Assembly (NCBI GenBank): GCA_003956705.1
Contig: QZCP01000146.1
Span: 62,001-126,000, forward strand
DNA: 64,000 bases
Source of the DNA: Brevipalpus yothersi
Taxonomy: Eukaryota > Arthropoda > Arachnida > Trombidiformes > Tenuipalpidae
Direction: 5' to 3'
Part shown: piece by piece, positions 13,201-23,678 of the stretch
Position numbering within the stretch: the first letter of the stretch is position 1
Layout: each line of letters opens with the position of its first letter
Notes under the pieces: model-generated
The model's input: only the letters and a program-made list of their open reading frames with translations
Database searches by the model: none
What the model was told of the DNA's origin: nothing
Position numbers and translations under genes: made by a program

Positions 13201-13374
13201 TTGTATCTAACGATAGATTTAGAGCCAGCTAACAGATTATCGATTAGAGTTCTCTTTCTCTCTCTAACAGTTACAGTATCTTTGCTATTGTTTTAATTTT
13301 TTCTCTGTCAGAATTGTGACGAAAAGAGGACTCGCGAAGATGCTTTGTCAACCATTCCAGATCACCCTTTGTGA
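10279..13374 (+). CDS. PFKFB: 6-phosphofructo-2-kinase / fructose-2,6-bisphosphatase
   Basis: Bifunctional cytosolic enzyme that makes and destroys fructose 2,6-bisphosphate, the main activator of glycolysis. Exons: 10279-10289, 10365-10708, 10780-11002, 11099-11300, 11389-11970, 12181-12310, 12933-13060 and 13312-13374, all in phase, giving 560 residues. The kinase P-loop GLPARGKT is at 135-142. The phosphatase histidine lies in LTRHGES (His347), with GRIGGDSDLS after it. A ~118-residue Ser/Thr-rich N-terminal extension carries RRSS, RRAS and RRSS at residues 65, 76 and 87, exactly 11 residues apart. These fit the PKA consensus and suggest hormone or cAMP control. The first coding exon supplies only MDE plus two bases. 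If that exon is wrong, translation would begin at 10369. An alternative last exon is listed separately. Confidence 0.96.
12455..12579 (+). CDS. PFKFB: Alternative terminal exon of PFKFB
   Basis: Preceded by a good acceptor (CTATCTCCTAG) and in the same phase as the downstream exon at 12933, but it reads to its own stop codon at 12577-12579. It begins DEMPYLAFPLHSVFKITRKAYG, clearly homologous to EDLPYLKIPLHTIIKLTPFAYG of the other exon, then diverges to end NDHDFV. Using it gives a 538-residue enzyme that lacks the usual C-terminal tail. The two exons look like a duplicated pair used alternatively. Conservation of the frame, the stop and both splice signals argues against a dead copy, although no transcript evidence is available. 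Confidence 0.8.
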
Positions 13375-14479
13375 TGATGAGAGAATATATTTTTCTATAT
13401 ATATATATATAAATGTATGTATTGTGTATGACAAAGATAACGAAGAAAAAAACTATCCAATACCTAGAGGATGATAAAAAAATACAATATCAAGGAGGAG
13501 GATCAAGTTTGCTCAAGCTTCATCTCGATCAGCGTCTTGATCAGCCTTCCTCTCTCAAGCTCATCATGTGAGCTTCAGACATCTCGACATTCATTCTCAA
13601 CAACTTGGAACTTTTATCATTTGTTGCTCGAAAAAAAAACTCTTCTAGAATTTTGAGATATATATATACATGTATCACTTCAGAATCTTTAATTACTAGA
13701 CCATTGAAAATATAACCGAGAGTTTTTGCTAGCTCGTCAAAGTTTCTTCTCTTCATCAGAAGAAAAACTTTGATTTGTCGCTTTTTGCGAACTTGAATCA
13801 AAATATATTCCGAAACTTTTTTTCCCTCAAACTATCCAGACACTAAAGAAGATGTCCGAAGAAATCTGTGCATAATTCTATGCATTAATTTGAATTAAAT
13901 AATTGTGAACTATTTGAACCTTTCCCCTGTGTGCATATAATTTATATTGGTGGCTGGATTAATTGTTAGTTATTAACCTAGCAAGGGCGCAAAATGTTCC
14001 AATACTGTTCATTGACATTTTCAAGGGATCATTTGAGGCCATCATCAATGATGAACACGGCCCCTGAACTCTTCACTTGCTATTGTAAATAATCGATCAG
14101 GTTTTTGCCGAATGATCAAAGAGTGAAACTCTTTCCGATAATATTTTATCACATCACATGAACGTTCCATTTTATTTGATACTGATTCATCTTCCTGATC
14201 ATCTTAACACTCATGGACAAGACTCTATGGAAACAATGATTGAGTGGAAGAGAGTAGGAGATAAAACCTCTCCCGATTTCTTTTATTCGTCGAGTCTACT
14301 CTTTTCTAATAATCTTCATTAATTAATTGCTTTTTTGATGAGTTTATTTACAAGAGAGACCTCGAAAGGATAGAAAAATTTTTATCATGAAAAGAAAACT
14401 CTTCAACTAAGATGAGAGATGTCATTTCTTCATGGATTTTTTGCAGAATTTTCCATGAGTAATTGTTGATCAATATGAT
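13375..14479. other. Intergenic between convergent genes
   Basis: 3' flank of PFKFB and of the minus-strand gene at 14480. AT-rich, with a short (TA)n run near 13399-13412. The ORFs here are short and low in complexity, and none is supported. Confidence 0.5.
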
Positions 14480-14805
14480 TTAAGCAATGTGCATACTGAT
14501 GAAATGATCACGATCTTTGAACATTGGACCCCATGCTGAACGCTTCGGTTCCACAACTTTGGGTTCTCGATTCTGAACTTCTACTGGACTTGGACCCATA
14601 TCTAGGCTCGCCATTTTACCAGTAATGGCACCACATACAGGCAAACCACTGTTGAAATAAATTCACAAAATTCATGAATATACTATGGCACTCAGAGAGG
14701 TTTCATACAAGTTGAAAATTGTGGGAAAATATCATAAAATTAAAATCAAACTTACGTGCTGTACTTGGAAAGGGCTGAAATCGTATTGTCTTCGTATTTA
14801 GGCAT
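14480..14805 (-). CDS. Small conserved-looking protein, 72 residues, function unknown
   Basis: Two minus-strand exons, 14756-14805 and 14480-14648, with a 107-nt GT-AG intron whose phases match. The product begins MPKYEDNTISALSKYSTG and ends GPMFKDRDHFISMHIA. It has no signal peptide or membrane segment. It contains Pro/Val-rich stretches (MGPSPVEVQ, KVVEPKRSAWG). I do not recognise the family. A consensus-like donor at about 14998 (CAT|gtaagttc on the minus strand) could end an upstream 5' UTR exon. The clean start, stop, splice signals and non-repetitive composition support a real gene. Confidence 0.55.
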
Positions 14806-15531
14806 GATTTCAATTGTAATAATTTTCAAATAATCACAAAAATATAGGGACAAAAACTTTCAATATATCCCCAACCGAATCTGTAGAGAACGAGAGGAAA
14901 TTGGTGTTAGCTTCTTGATTTATGGAATGAAAGTGTTCGAAAGCAGAATTGTAATCAAATCATTTAAAAAGTTCGACAGTAAACGTAGAACTTACATGGT
15001 AATATTCAAGGAATGTGATGAATTAGGGTAAGAACTTGAAGTTCTAGAATATTTCCCGAGTTACCCAATCGACTACCCTTTTTGGTGTTCAAATTGTTCA
15101 GATTATTGAGTACTCGAGGAGCACAACTGATCTTTGTCCACATAAGTACACAACCAAGTTTATTCTGAATGATAATGATGGATACAGGTTTGTTTTCACA
15201 TTTATGAGAGAGACCTCCGAGAAGAAGAAAAAAATCTCGTCAAGAAAGTTGAATAAATGACGGAGGCCAAATACAAGGTAAAATGATGAAAGAAATACAA
15301 AAACTACTAGAGAAACGTTTCGTTTGTGTCCCAAGTAGTAAGAACGATAAGATCGAGTGAAACTGCAAACTGACAACTGTTCACCTTGCTTAAAATACTC
15401 GCATTGAAATACTCGAAGCTCAGCACACTTTTCAACACTACGCAAGGTAATCTCATCTCTCAGGTTGTATCATTCAATGAGACGGGGAGGAGGAAGATGG
15501 ATGAGAGAGATGAGAGAGATGAGAAAGAAAG

Positions 15532-15539
<8 letters not shown>

Positions 15540-15594
<55 letters not shown>
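15540..15594. repeat. (GA)n microsatellite
   Basis: Uninterrupted GA dinucleotide run preceded by GAAA-rich sequence. ORFs across it encode only Arg/Glu runs and are artefacts. No supported gene lies between 14806 and 15921. Confidence 0.9.
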
Positions 15595-15598
<4 letters not shown>

Positions 15599-15921
15599 CT
15601 TTCAAGATAAATCATCCTCTCCGTTGAGATTAAAGATAGTTGATGTGATCATCAGCATTTAGCCGCGTGTTAACGTTCATACCTTCCTTGGATGCGGTTT
15701 TATCCTCATCAACCTAGATGATTACTTCGACAAATCAATATATACACACTCTTATATCGACACGTACACTTACACACATAAACATATAAACATAGAGGCA
15801 ACCCGGAAAGAGGATAGACATGAAGCAAGTCACGATTCTCAACCGAAATCAGCTAATAATAATAAATGGAAAAACGATGAACTTTTGCGTTCTGATGGCT
15901 TGCTGATTGAAAATTGAAAAT

Positions 15922-16233
15922 ATGTCATCAAATGGATATGATTATGCAGAATGGGTTAAATTATTTCATTTTTGTGACATAATTCGGAAGAAAGAGAAGG
16001 AGAAGAAGATCCTGTTGACCGTAACATCAATTCCGGATCTTCATAAGCGAAACTCAAGGAGGTTTGTGCTCATTTTTTTCCTCTTTCATTTTGAACATCC
16101 AAACTTATCGTGTGTAAGAAATAAAATTCGAGATGAGAAAGATCGAACGAAAATGGCATTCGAGATGCAAGATTATTTAGAGGCTATCAGTTACATCATC
16201 ACCACAGAATTACGCAAGCTAAAATATTGCTGA
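15922..16233 (+). CDS. Possible small ORF, unassigned
   Basis: Open frame from ATG to TGA, 103 codons, with charged helical stretches at both ends (DIIRKKEKEKK and DRTKMAFEMQDYLEAISY). The middle third is Phe/Leu-rich and T-rich at the DNA level and could be a short intron, but no convincing donor and acceptor pair in phase was found. Composition is more protein-like than most chance frames here. No family is recognised. Confidence 0.25.
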   Translation: MSSNGYDYAEWVKLFHFCDIIRKKEKEKKILLTVTSIPDLHKRNSRRFVLIFFLFHFEHPNLSCVRNKIRDEKDRTKMAFEMQDYLEAISYIITTELRKLKYC

Positions 16234-16298
16234 AGACCAGCTCTCAACTTCTACCAATCGATTATCATCCGTTGATCATCAATGTTTACGCAAAAAGT

Positions 16299-16301
<3 letters not shown>

Positions 16302-16332
<31 letters not shown>
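16302..16332. repeat. (CT)n microsatellite
   Basis: Short CT dinucleotide run between two doubtful coding segments. Confidence 0.85.
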
Positions 16333-16336
<4 letters not shown>

Positions 16337-16436
16337 ATGATGATTAAAAAATGGTCAAAACATTAGATGTAAGACAATCTATTCTGAGAGACTCAAGTGC
16401 GACTAGTAAGACTTTCACGGTGAAATCAAGGTTATT

Positions 16437-16602
16437 CTAACTCTTATACTTTGTAGGATTCACAGGGAACACCAGATAACTTCCAAGAGTCGATTTAAAT
16501 TGAAATTCTCCTTCCATATTCGAGGAAAGTTCTGATCCTGAGTTATTGCTTCCTGTAGAACTCTGAATTTCTTTTGAGAAAGAGACAATATTGTCCAGGA
16601 TT
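16437..16602 (-). CDS. Possible terminal exon of an unidentified minus-strand gene
   Basis: A strong acceptor (tttttctcttcag on the minus strand) at 16603-16604 opens a 55-codon frame that ends in TAG at 16437. It encodes a Ser-rich sequence including QSSTGSNNSGSELSSN and ending VFPVNPTKYKS. The upstream exon was not found. The only nearby ATG (MIPSTMM, about 16690) is not in matching phase. It lies head-to-head with the gene at 16752, so a real upstream exon would have to overlap that promoter. Confidence 0.3.
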
Positions 16603-16751
16603 CTGAAGAGAAAAAGATACAAATCTAATGTTGTTACAATCAGATTGTGATGTAAAATAAACGGTCATCATTGTTGACGGAATCATTTTCACCGATACTT
16701 GTGAAATAGAGAAATTTTTTTCCTATTCAAATTTCAATTTCACAATCAAAA

Positions 16752-17180
16752 ATGGCCAAATCAGTATTGGCCGCAATTTCCACCTATGGAATGATGGCCA
16801 TAACCGTTCTTATGTTCTCTTACAATTTATACGCAATTATCGAACGTCTCATGGACTCAGGCTATGAAGGCCTGCCGGCAGATGAAATTTATTATATGGG
16901 TTGCAGTACAATTATATTTCTTCTAGTTTGGACAAATTGTAGAGCAGGATTAGCATTACTTCTTCTAGTGTCCAGTGCATGTCTCATTGCCACTGTGGTG
17001 AAAGTATTTCGAGTGCTCAAAGAATCATCTCTCAGGGAAGAGGATATTTGGGCCATCATGATGATGCTGTTATTATTAATTTTCACAGTTATTTTGGCCA
17101 TTCGCCTTTCGTATCCTGAAGATATTGATTCTGATGATGAAGATGGACTGGAAGAAGAATCTAGTAGTGGAACTGGATAA
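16752..17180 (+). CDS. Four-helix membrane protein, family not recognised
   Basis: Single-exon ORF of 142 residues. Hydrophobic segments lie at about 6-30, 46-62, 64-88 and 98-120. A strongly acidic, Ser-rich C-terminal tail (DSDDEDGLEEESSSGTG) is presumably cytosolic. Charged linkers include ERLMDSGYEGLPADE between helices 1 and 2. The ATG sits in an A-rich context just after an AT-rich leader. I cannot name a family. The topology resembles small tetraspan proteins, but no diagnostic motif (for example CCG) is present. Confidence 0.65.
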   Translation: MAKSVLAAISTYGMMAITVLMFSYNLYAIIERLMDSGYEGLPADEIYYMGCSTIIFLLVWTNCRAGLALLLLVSSACLIATVVKVFRVLKESSLREEDIWAIMMMLLLLIFTVILAIRLSYPEDIDSDDEDGLEEESSSGTG

Positions 17181-17509
17181 AAATAATCAATTTAATTAAG
17201 TTCGTTTCAATATTAATTACCCTAGGCGATCAATAGAGACCCTTCTTCCAGCCTCCCTCTGTTTAACAACGGTTGTCGCCGATTTTATGCAATAATTACT
17301 AATGTGATCATCTTATCTCTGGTTACTATAACGCGTTTATCTTGCAAGTTTAAGAATCTAGGTGTTGGTTATTGTTGCTCTACTTCATCACAATAGAACA
17401 TTTTCCAAAAAAATCATTTATAACTTTTGAACTCTGATCATTTATTCTATAAAAGTTTCATCATCATCATTCGATTATTCTAATCAATTATTCCTGTCCC
17501 CCATTAATC
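17181..17509. other. Short intergenic spacer
   Basis: AT-rich spacer of 329 bp between two small membrane-protein genes on the same strand. Nothing recognisable. Confidence 0.5.
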
Positions 17510-17971
17510 ATGCCTTTCTATACGAAAATAGGCAATTTTGAAGCCGTCACTTGGTGTTCTGTTGGTTCATCACTTCTTGGCATCTTTTTGATGCTAGTTG
17601 GTGCCATAATCAGTGGTATTGCTTACACGGAAATTACTCCACCCGATTATGATGAAAATTACAAGAGATATATCGGCTCTAATTTGATGCGAGTCATCGG
17701 TAAGTCGATTCACAGTACAACCGTTAATCTAGTGAAATCTCGCCTTATCATTGAAAACTTTGATGATAACTAATTTTTGATTATTAATTCATCTTATTCT
17801 CCACATGAATTAGGCCCTCTTTTTCTTGGCTATGGAGCTTTATTGCTTGTGGGCAGCTGTGCTTTTTTCACTTTCGCTTTTATCAGTGAAATGAGAAGAG
17901 GTAGTGAAAATAGTCACATTCAATACAGTTCTCGACTGGAACCGGAAGCAGAAAAACTTCAATCGGCATAA
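17510..17971 (+). CDS. Two-pass membrane protein, family not recognised
   Basis: Two exons, 17510-17699 and 17814-17971, joined in phase across a 114-nt intron, giving 115 residues. Membrane segments lie at about 17-40 (GIFLMLVGAIISGIAY) and 64-90 (PLFLGYGALLLVGSCAFF). A polar loop (TEITPPDYDENYKRYIGSN) sits between them, and the C-terminal tail is charged. The motif NLMRVIGPLFLGYG just before the second helix looks constrained. The pattern recalls several small animal TMEM proteins, but I cannot assign one. Confidence 0.7.
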
Positions 17972-18573
17972 GCGCAACACTTCCTCTTCTTGTTTCACGA
18001 CCTAAATTTTTCCACATCTTATTGTTTCATTTGTCAACAAGAAATTGATCTCTAGAAAGTTTTACATCAGTCTATTGCATAAAGAATGATTCAAATTTTA
18101 TCTGAGTCATCCGAATTGCAGTGAGAAAAAAAGATTCTATCAGATCAGGGAGTTAAATGAAGTTTGCTCGATGGCATATTCCAAATTTTCCAATTTCATT
18201 TCAGCTATTCTTTTTATGACAACAGCTTTACATCAAAGAACAAATCAAGCTTCATTTATAAACATATGTCTATCTTTACAAAGACAATATCAAGTATAAA
18301 CAAATGATATCAAGTGTATAGTCATTTTTTAAAGAATTAAACAAGTCTATGGTGATTTTATTGGATGATTGGAAATGAGTGTATGAAACGATTCATACCA
18401 TATGTGAATAAAGAATGATCTATGAATGAGATAAAGAATATATATATATATAGAATTGAAGATTTTGTAGGGAAGGAGACTTGTGAAAAAGAGTTTGTCT
18501 CTGTTCCATTGAATTGAATTGTAAAAGTAGAAGATCTGTCAAACATCACGAATAAATGAGTTATCTTTGAACT
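17972..18573. other. Intergenic between convergent genes
   Basis: 3' regions of the two-pass membrane protein (+) and RUFY (-). A (TA)n run lies near 18440-18452. No gene seen. Confidence 0.5.
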
Positions 18574-20914
18574 TTAGTTGGCACTGTAGCGCTCAAGGAG
18601 TAGTGTATGACAGCCATCACATACACGAACTGGCTTGGACGAGCTTGGTAAAGGCAGCTTATTATCAGAACATTGTATGCAGTATATTTGCCCACAATTT
18701 CTACAATGATGCTGTAAGTGAAAATGTATGCATGAGTTGCTAAAAATTTTGAATTGCTCTTCATTCTCTCCAATTCTCACCTTCCTCAAGGTAACAGAAA
18801 AAGTTCTGCCACAACGAGAGCACTCATCGGCATCTTGATCACGAGTCCAAACAGCATCTTTCACGATTTCAGCAGTTTCTTTGAGACTATCAGCTTCGAG
18901 TTTTGATCTGAAATCACAGGAAAATGCAATATTCTAATAACAGTTGTGAGGGTTGAATTACAGCTTACTTTTTCAATTCGGCTCCGACTTCTTCAAGAGA
19001 GAGTTCATAGTCAGAACATTTTATGCTCAATTCTTCGATTTGACATTTGGCTCTTTCTAACTCGGAAGCAAATACTTTAAGTCGCTCAAGTTCAGCCATG
19101 GAAGAAGTTATTTGTTCCTGTTGCTCATCGACTATTGTTTGCAATGATTTCCTGTGATCCTTTTCTTTTTTCAATTCACTTTCCAAAGCTGTTCGCTTCT
19201 GATCTTTCTCTAACAGCATTCCATTCAATCGTTCATTTGTATGCTCAACTTCAACTCGAGATCGTTCGAGTGAAGATATTCTGAAATAAAATGAGACAAT
19301 TATCCAATCAGTAGAAAATAGAGGATAGGATAGATTGTCATACTTTTCAATCATTTGACACAAAGTATCATCCAACACATGATTTCTATGCTTGAGCTCA
19401 CTGATTTGGTCCATTTTGGCTTTGACATCAGATTCATACTCTCTGGCTTTGTTTGAAAGCTGTGTATTTACAATTTTGGTGTCTTCAATCTGTTTGACAA
19501 GAGAAATAATTGTTTCTTGTTTTTCACGAATATCCTTCTCTAATAGCTTCTTTTCAGCTTCTCTTTCGCTTTTGATCTGGGAGACTGCTTGGCATCTTAA
19601 TTCAGCTTGCATTCGTTTTTCTCTCTCTTGAGACAGAAGAGAATCGAGGCGCTTAATTTCAATACTGTGGGTGTCTTCGTTTTCAGTTTTCTCCGTTTTG
19701 TCCTCAGTTTTGTCTTCAGCATTTTCGATAGGCGATTCCCTGGACTCATCAAGAGGCAGCGGTGTAGAACTTTCGGTCACTGTTGCTTCTGGTTCTTCAC
19801 TGGCAAGATTAAGGGTTGACAAGTCCTCCGAAACAGTGATCACGGGTGGTGTAATGTCGCTAACCGGTTGTAATTGAGCTAATTTTCTTTGTAAAGCTAT
19901 AACTTTTAAACTATCAACGGGAAAGAAAAATGTTTGAGATTTGGAGAAAATATTCCAATATGAATTGCTGCAATTACCTGAGATTTCTATTCAATTCTTC
20001 TAGATAATTTTTTTGATCCAATACTAATTCGATGTTCGATGGCACATCCCCATTGATAACGCTGCAAGTGAAAATGATCATTTAAGAACTAGCAATTGTA
20101 CAACAAAAGTTTAACTTGCTTTGATTCTGATGATTCTCTTATGTCTTTCAAATAAGGTTTGAAATCGAAGGAAACGTTCCAACCATCCAAATCTCCATCA
20201 CGAGCATACCAAGTCAGATCTATGATATTGAGACCTATTAAGTAACCAGCAACGATCACAGCATTGTCACTCAGAATGAATGCATCGGGCTCATAATTTT
20301 CCAATAAAATAGATTTTTTTTCCACAAGTCGACGAAAACTATCAGGCAGATGCTTCTGAACGAATGCCAATCGCAACCAAGCTCGACACTTTCCGAGAGT
20401 AGTTCTGTTCAGAAGATATGATCATGTAAAAATAGGTGGCATAGAGACTTGTAGAACTTGATTCATGAATGGACATGTGAATGACACTGGTGGATCAACG
20501 TACTTGATATTTGATATTTGCCAAACAATATCAGCAATACTGCATCCATTTTGCTGTGGATTGTCCTTCTCAATGCTCTCCAAAATAGACCAAAGATCTT
20601 TTTTCCCGGAGAATAGGCCATTTCGCCCTATCCATTGGAAAAGTGGGGTCAATTGAATCAATCAAAAAGTGAAGTAGTAGCAACAACTCACATTTGATTC
20701 CATGTAGAAGCATATTTTCAAGAAGTGCAAAGAAGTTTCTAAGATGAAGATCGGATGCATCAAGCATACGATTATGTTTCATAGATGATTCGATGAGCTC
20801 TTTGACCACCAATCTAGTCAACAGTGGAAAATTAGCTGGATCGATTGTGAGCGTTTGACAACCTTTGGATGGGAGATAATGAGGAAACATTTTTGAGAAA
20901 TAATTTATCATCAT
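18574..20914 (-). CDS. RUFY: RUN and FYVE domain-containing protein (RUFY family)
   Basis: Endosomal Rab and PI3P effector. Eight minus-strand exons: 20692-20914, 20504-20627, 20120-20404, 19978-20061, 19344-19910, 18969-19280, 18781-18907 and 18574-18711, closing to 619 residues. The RUN domain occupies about 20-190 (GKCRAWLRLAFVQKHL, AFILSDNAVIVAGYLIGLNIID). A conserved LDQKNYLEELNRNL block follows, then a long coiled coil, with an acidic Ser/Thr insert (EDKTEDKTEKTEN). The C-terminal FYVE zinc finger at about 552-615 shows WTRDQDADECSRCG, RKHHCRNCG and RVCDGCH. Intron 3 fits best as a GC-AG intron (GCAAGT donor, 58 nt). A GT alternative gives a 40-nt intron and three extra codons. The start codon at 20914 gives a short N-terminus relative to vertebrate RUFY1, so an upstream exon cannot be excluded. 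Confidence 0.95.
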
Positions 20915-21728
20915 CTCTTATTATGATTCCCAGCAGAAAGGGGAAAAGGTAGGCGTACTTTTTTTGATGAGCATCATGTTGACAACTTTGAATTGAATCT
21001 CAATGATTCCCAATAAATTTGATGGTAATGACAATAATCACAGATTATTGTGATTAATAATAAATACTTTGATCATAAAAACATTTTCACAAAATTTGAC
21101 ATGTTCCCTGGAAGAACCATTTAAATTTAAAAAGCATTTAAATTGCCACCGAACAGATGCATAACAAGCAAATGTTTACGTTTCCAAGTCTCTATAAACA
21201 TGCGTCAATCGAGTTCTTCTTTTTCAATTGCCGCTCTCAAAACTTCATACAGAACTTCATAAAAATAGATCAGAACTTGTAACAGTTCGATGTAACAATT
21301 TACAAAACGCAGAGTAGATCAACCCTCATAATATTCAAGTCAAGTTGGGAGAGTTTTTGTGGAAATTTTTGCAAAGATTGAAATGTTTCGAGGGACTTAA
21401 TGTTAAGAGTTTCACTAGTTCAGGTGAGACAAATTTTTTCGATTATCTCACAAAGAATCTGATTGTAATGCTAAAAATTGGCTATCAATTCACTCGCTCG
21501 CTAGCTTACTTGGAAGAATGATATAGCAAAAATAGATACAAATCGTAGTTGCTAACATGTACATCAGTGGATCGATTCATTGATGATCACGTCTAACTAA
21601 CTGATGAGTTTTTAATATAATGATGAAAATGGAAGTAATGCTTACCAACTAGATATGTTCGACAATGAAACAATAATAACGAGAGATTCACAATGTTTTG
21701 ATTCCATAGATATTTTAATACACTTGGT
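20915..21728. other. Intergenic, RUFY upstream region
   Basis: AT-rich spacer between the RUFY start and the 3' end of MRPL15, both on the minus strand. No gene recognised. It should contain the RUFY promoter. Confidence 0.5.
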
Positions 21729-22894
21729 CTACACTTTTTCATAGAATTCTTGCCAATCTTTATCTACAGGTCGAAGAATTTCTTTATTCTTCAGATTGAC
21801 AAGCCATCCAGGCTCGAGACCGAAAAATACTTGTCTAGGATCTTTCCTTAATGTGAGCATTTTGTACTGAAAATTGCAAATAGAAAAAGTTAGTCAGGGC
21901 TCTTGAATAAAGTTTCTTGAGGCTTACTTTTTCATCTTTTGTGAGATCAGGCAGTTCATAGCCATATTTTTGAGCCAGAATGAATCGCTCTTTAGAGATC
22001 AATTCAGGATCTGCCAGGTATCCTCGATTTTTCGGATCAGTATAATAGGCAATCTGATCTGGTGCAGGGAGCAATCTTTTAGGGATGGGTTCACCTAGAG
22101 ATTAAGATAACTTTTAGAACTTTAAAACGAATAGGTGATTCTTCTCAACTAAAAGATACCTTTTTTGAAAAATTTCTCTGGATTGTAAAGTGCTGCGACA
22201 GATTTTATATCATAATATGCAGTTGTGATGGTTCCTCCATACCGTTCGATTGCAGCAATAACTTGTTCACTAGCATATTGAACCTCAATGTTGATTTTAG
22301 CTTTAAAACAATCTATGCCATCATCGGTCAGTTGAACACCATATTCATTAAACGTTGGATCAATCCGATATGTTCCCGTTAGAGCCAAAGATGTTAAATC
22401 AATTGGTTGATTGATATCGAGTTTTCCGGTATCGATTAAAAGTTGTAATTCGAATAATGACATGGGAGGATAAGATCGGCGATGCCTATGGAACAGTGAA
22501 ACAAATCGTTAGAAAATTGAATCGAATCTTTTCAAAATCAAAAGAAAATCAATTGCTTACAGGACATCCTTATAATAATCATGCACTGGACAATGTTGAT
22601 AGAATGGTGATCGATCGAGAACAAATCCAACCGGTGCAAATCTTTGCTTATGTTCCCAAGATTTGTATACATAATTACCAACTCCTTTACGAGCATATTG
22701 ACCACGTCTTTTCGTAGTCTAAAAGATTACAATATTGATTGAAAATGATATCAGTGTTTGGATTTCAATTGACTTTTGATTTCACTTACAAACACTTTAT
22801 CATAGATCGTAATATCGACACTTTTTTGTGTTATACGAGGAAAGCGTCTCATTAATCTGAGGGCCCTCTCTGCGATTGGACCACCACCGGACAT
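21729..22894 (-). CDS. MRPL15: Mitochondrial large-subunit ribosomal protein L15 (uL15m)
   Basis: Structural protein of the mitoribosome. Five exons, 22790-22894, 22561-22718, 22160-22485, 21928-22094 and 21729-21866, with introns of 61-75 nt, give 297 residues, close to the usual ~296. Family blocks are clear from the middle on: RRSYPPMSLFELQLLIDTGKL, INQPIDLTSL, AKINIEVQYASE, PIPKRLLPAPDQ, YTDPKNRGYLADPE, LAQKYGYELPDLTKDE and LRKDPRQVFFGLEPGWLVN. The region before residue 90 is strongly diverged: the glycine-rich GRGxKG segment typical of L15 is replaced by KRRGQYARKGVGNYVYKSWEH. The start at 22894 gives MSGGGPIAERALRLM, matching the ALxLxRxxPR start of animal homologues. The frame is open further upstream, but that extension is hydrophobic and unlike the family. 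Confidence 0.94.
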
Positions 22895-23182
22895 TGTGAT
22901 AGGTATACTAATCCAATTTAGTAAACCAACAACCAAAAACAAAATCAAGTGAAACAACACCGATCAACAATCCATGCCGAAGGTATAGAAGAATTTTTTG
23001 ACAACATTGAGCATGCTGCTTCAAGTGCAAACTGCTCAAGTCCATATGAAAAATCATAACATATCAACTTTTTTGGACAATTCATTTGTTTTCAAGTGAT
23101 TATTTGATTGAAAATTGTTGTTAATTTTGTCGGTCAGTTGTGGTTTATTACTTGAAAATTGTGTATTAAGTAGTTCGTTCAA
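22895..23182. promoter_or_regulatory. Bidirectional promoter region between MRPL15 and NAA38
   Basis: Only 288 bp separate the start codons of these divergently transcribed genes, so their promoters must share or adjoin this spacer. No TATA box is obvious at a standard position. Both genes are housekeeping, which fits a shared TATA-less promoter. This is inference from geometry. Confidence 0.6.
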
Positions 23183-23678
23183 ATGACGGAACAGGGGCAT
23201 AAGAAAACAAGCGTAAGTTAGTTGTACACCGGTCAATTGATGGACCAGTCACTTTTGGGGAGTTGCTTTGTTTTGATGGATTATCGTTTAATTTTAACAG
23301 GATAAACTTCAAAGACTTCGATGTCTATTGAATAAAAAGATGACGATCGTTATGAGTGATGGCAGGATGTTGAATGGCAATTTTTTATGTACCGATTGCC
23401 ATCAGAACGTTATCTTGGGTGCCTGTTATGAATATCATAAAGTACAAAGTAAGAAGTTTCTTGTTCCTGATAGCTTATGTGCAAATTTTTATTGATGTTC
23501 AAGAATTGATTCATTTTCCCTAGGTGACAATGAACGTGAGGAGCCAAGAGCTCTTGGACTTGCCATGGTACCAGGACGCCATATTATCTCGATCTATGTT
23601 GAAAAATCTTCTGTGGATTGTCCTGAGTGGTCAGCTGGAGTATCAAACTCAACCAATCATGATGATGCTCCCTCGTAA
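23183..23678 (+). CDS. NAA38: NatC N-terminal acetyltransferase auxiliary subunit 38 (LSMD1)
   Basis: Sm-like subunit of the NatC complex, which acetylates nascent protein N-termini at the ribosome. Three exons, 23183-23212, 23301-23448 and 23524-23678, give 110 residues. The LSM fold is seen in LNKKMTIVMSDGRMLNGNFLCTD (Sm1) and RALGLAMVPGRHIISIYVE (Sm2), matching the family pattern LxIxMxDGRxLxGxFLCTD and LGLAMVPGxHIVSI. A polar 10-residue N-terminus and a Ser-rich C-terminal tail are not conserved. Length is close to the metazoan norm. It is divergent with MRPL15. Confidence 0.95.

Noticed and set aside
15098..15445. 115-codon minus-strand ORF
   Set aside because: Phe- and Leu-rich because of T-rich DNA. 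No family resemblance, no splice context, and its start lies next to a GA repeat.
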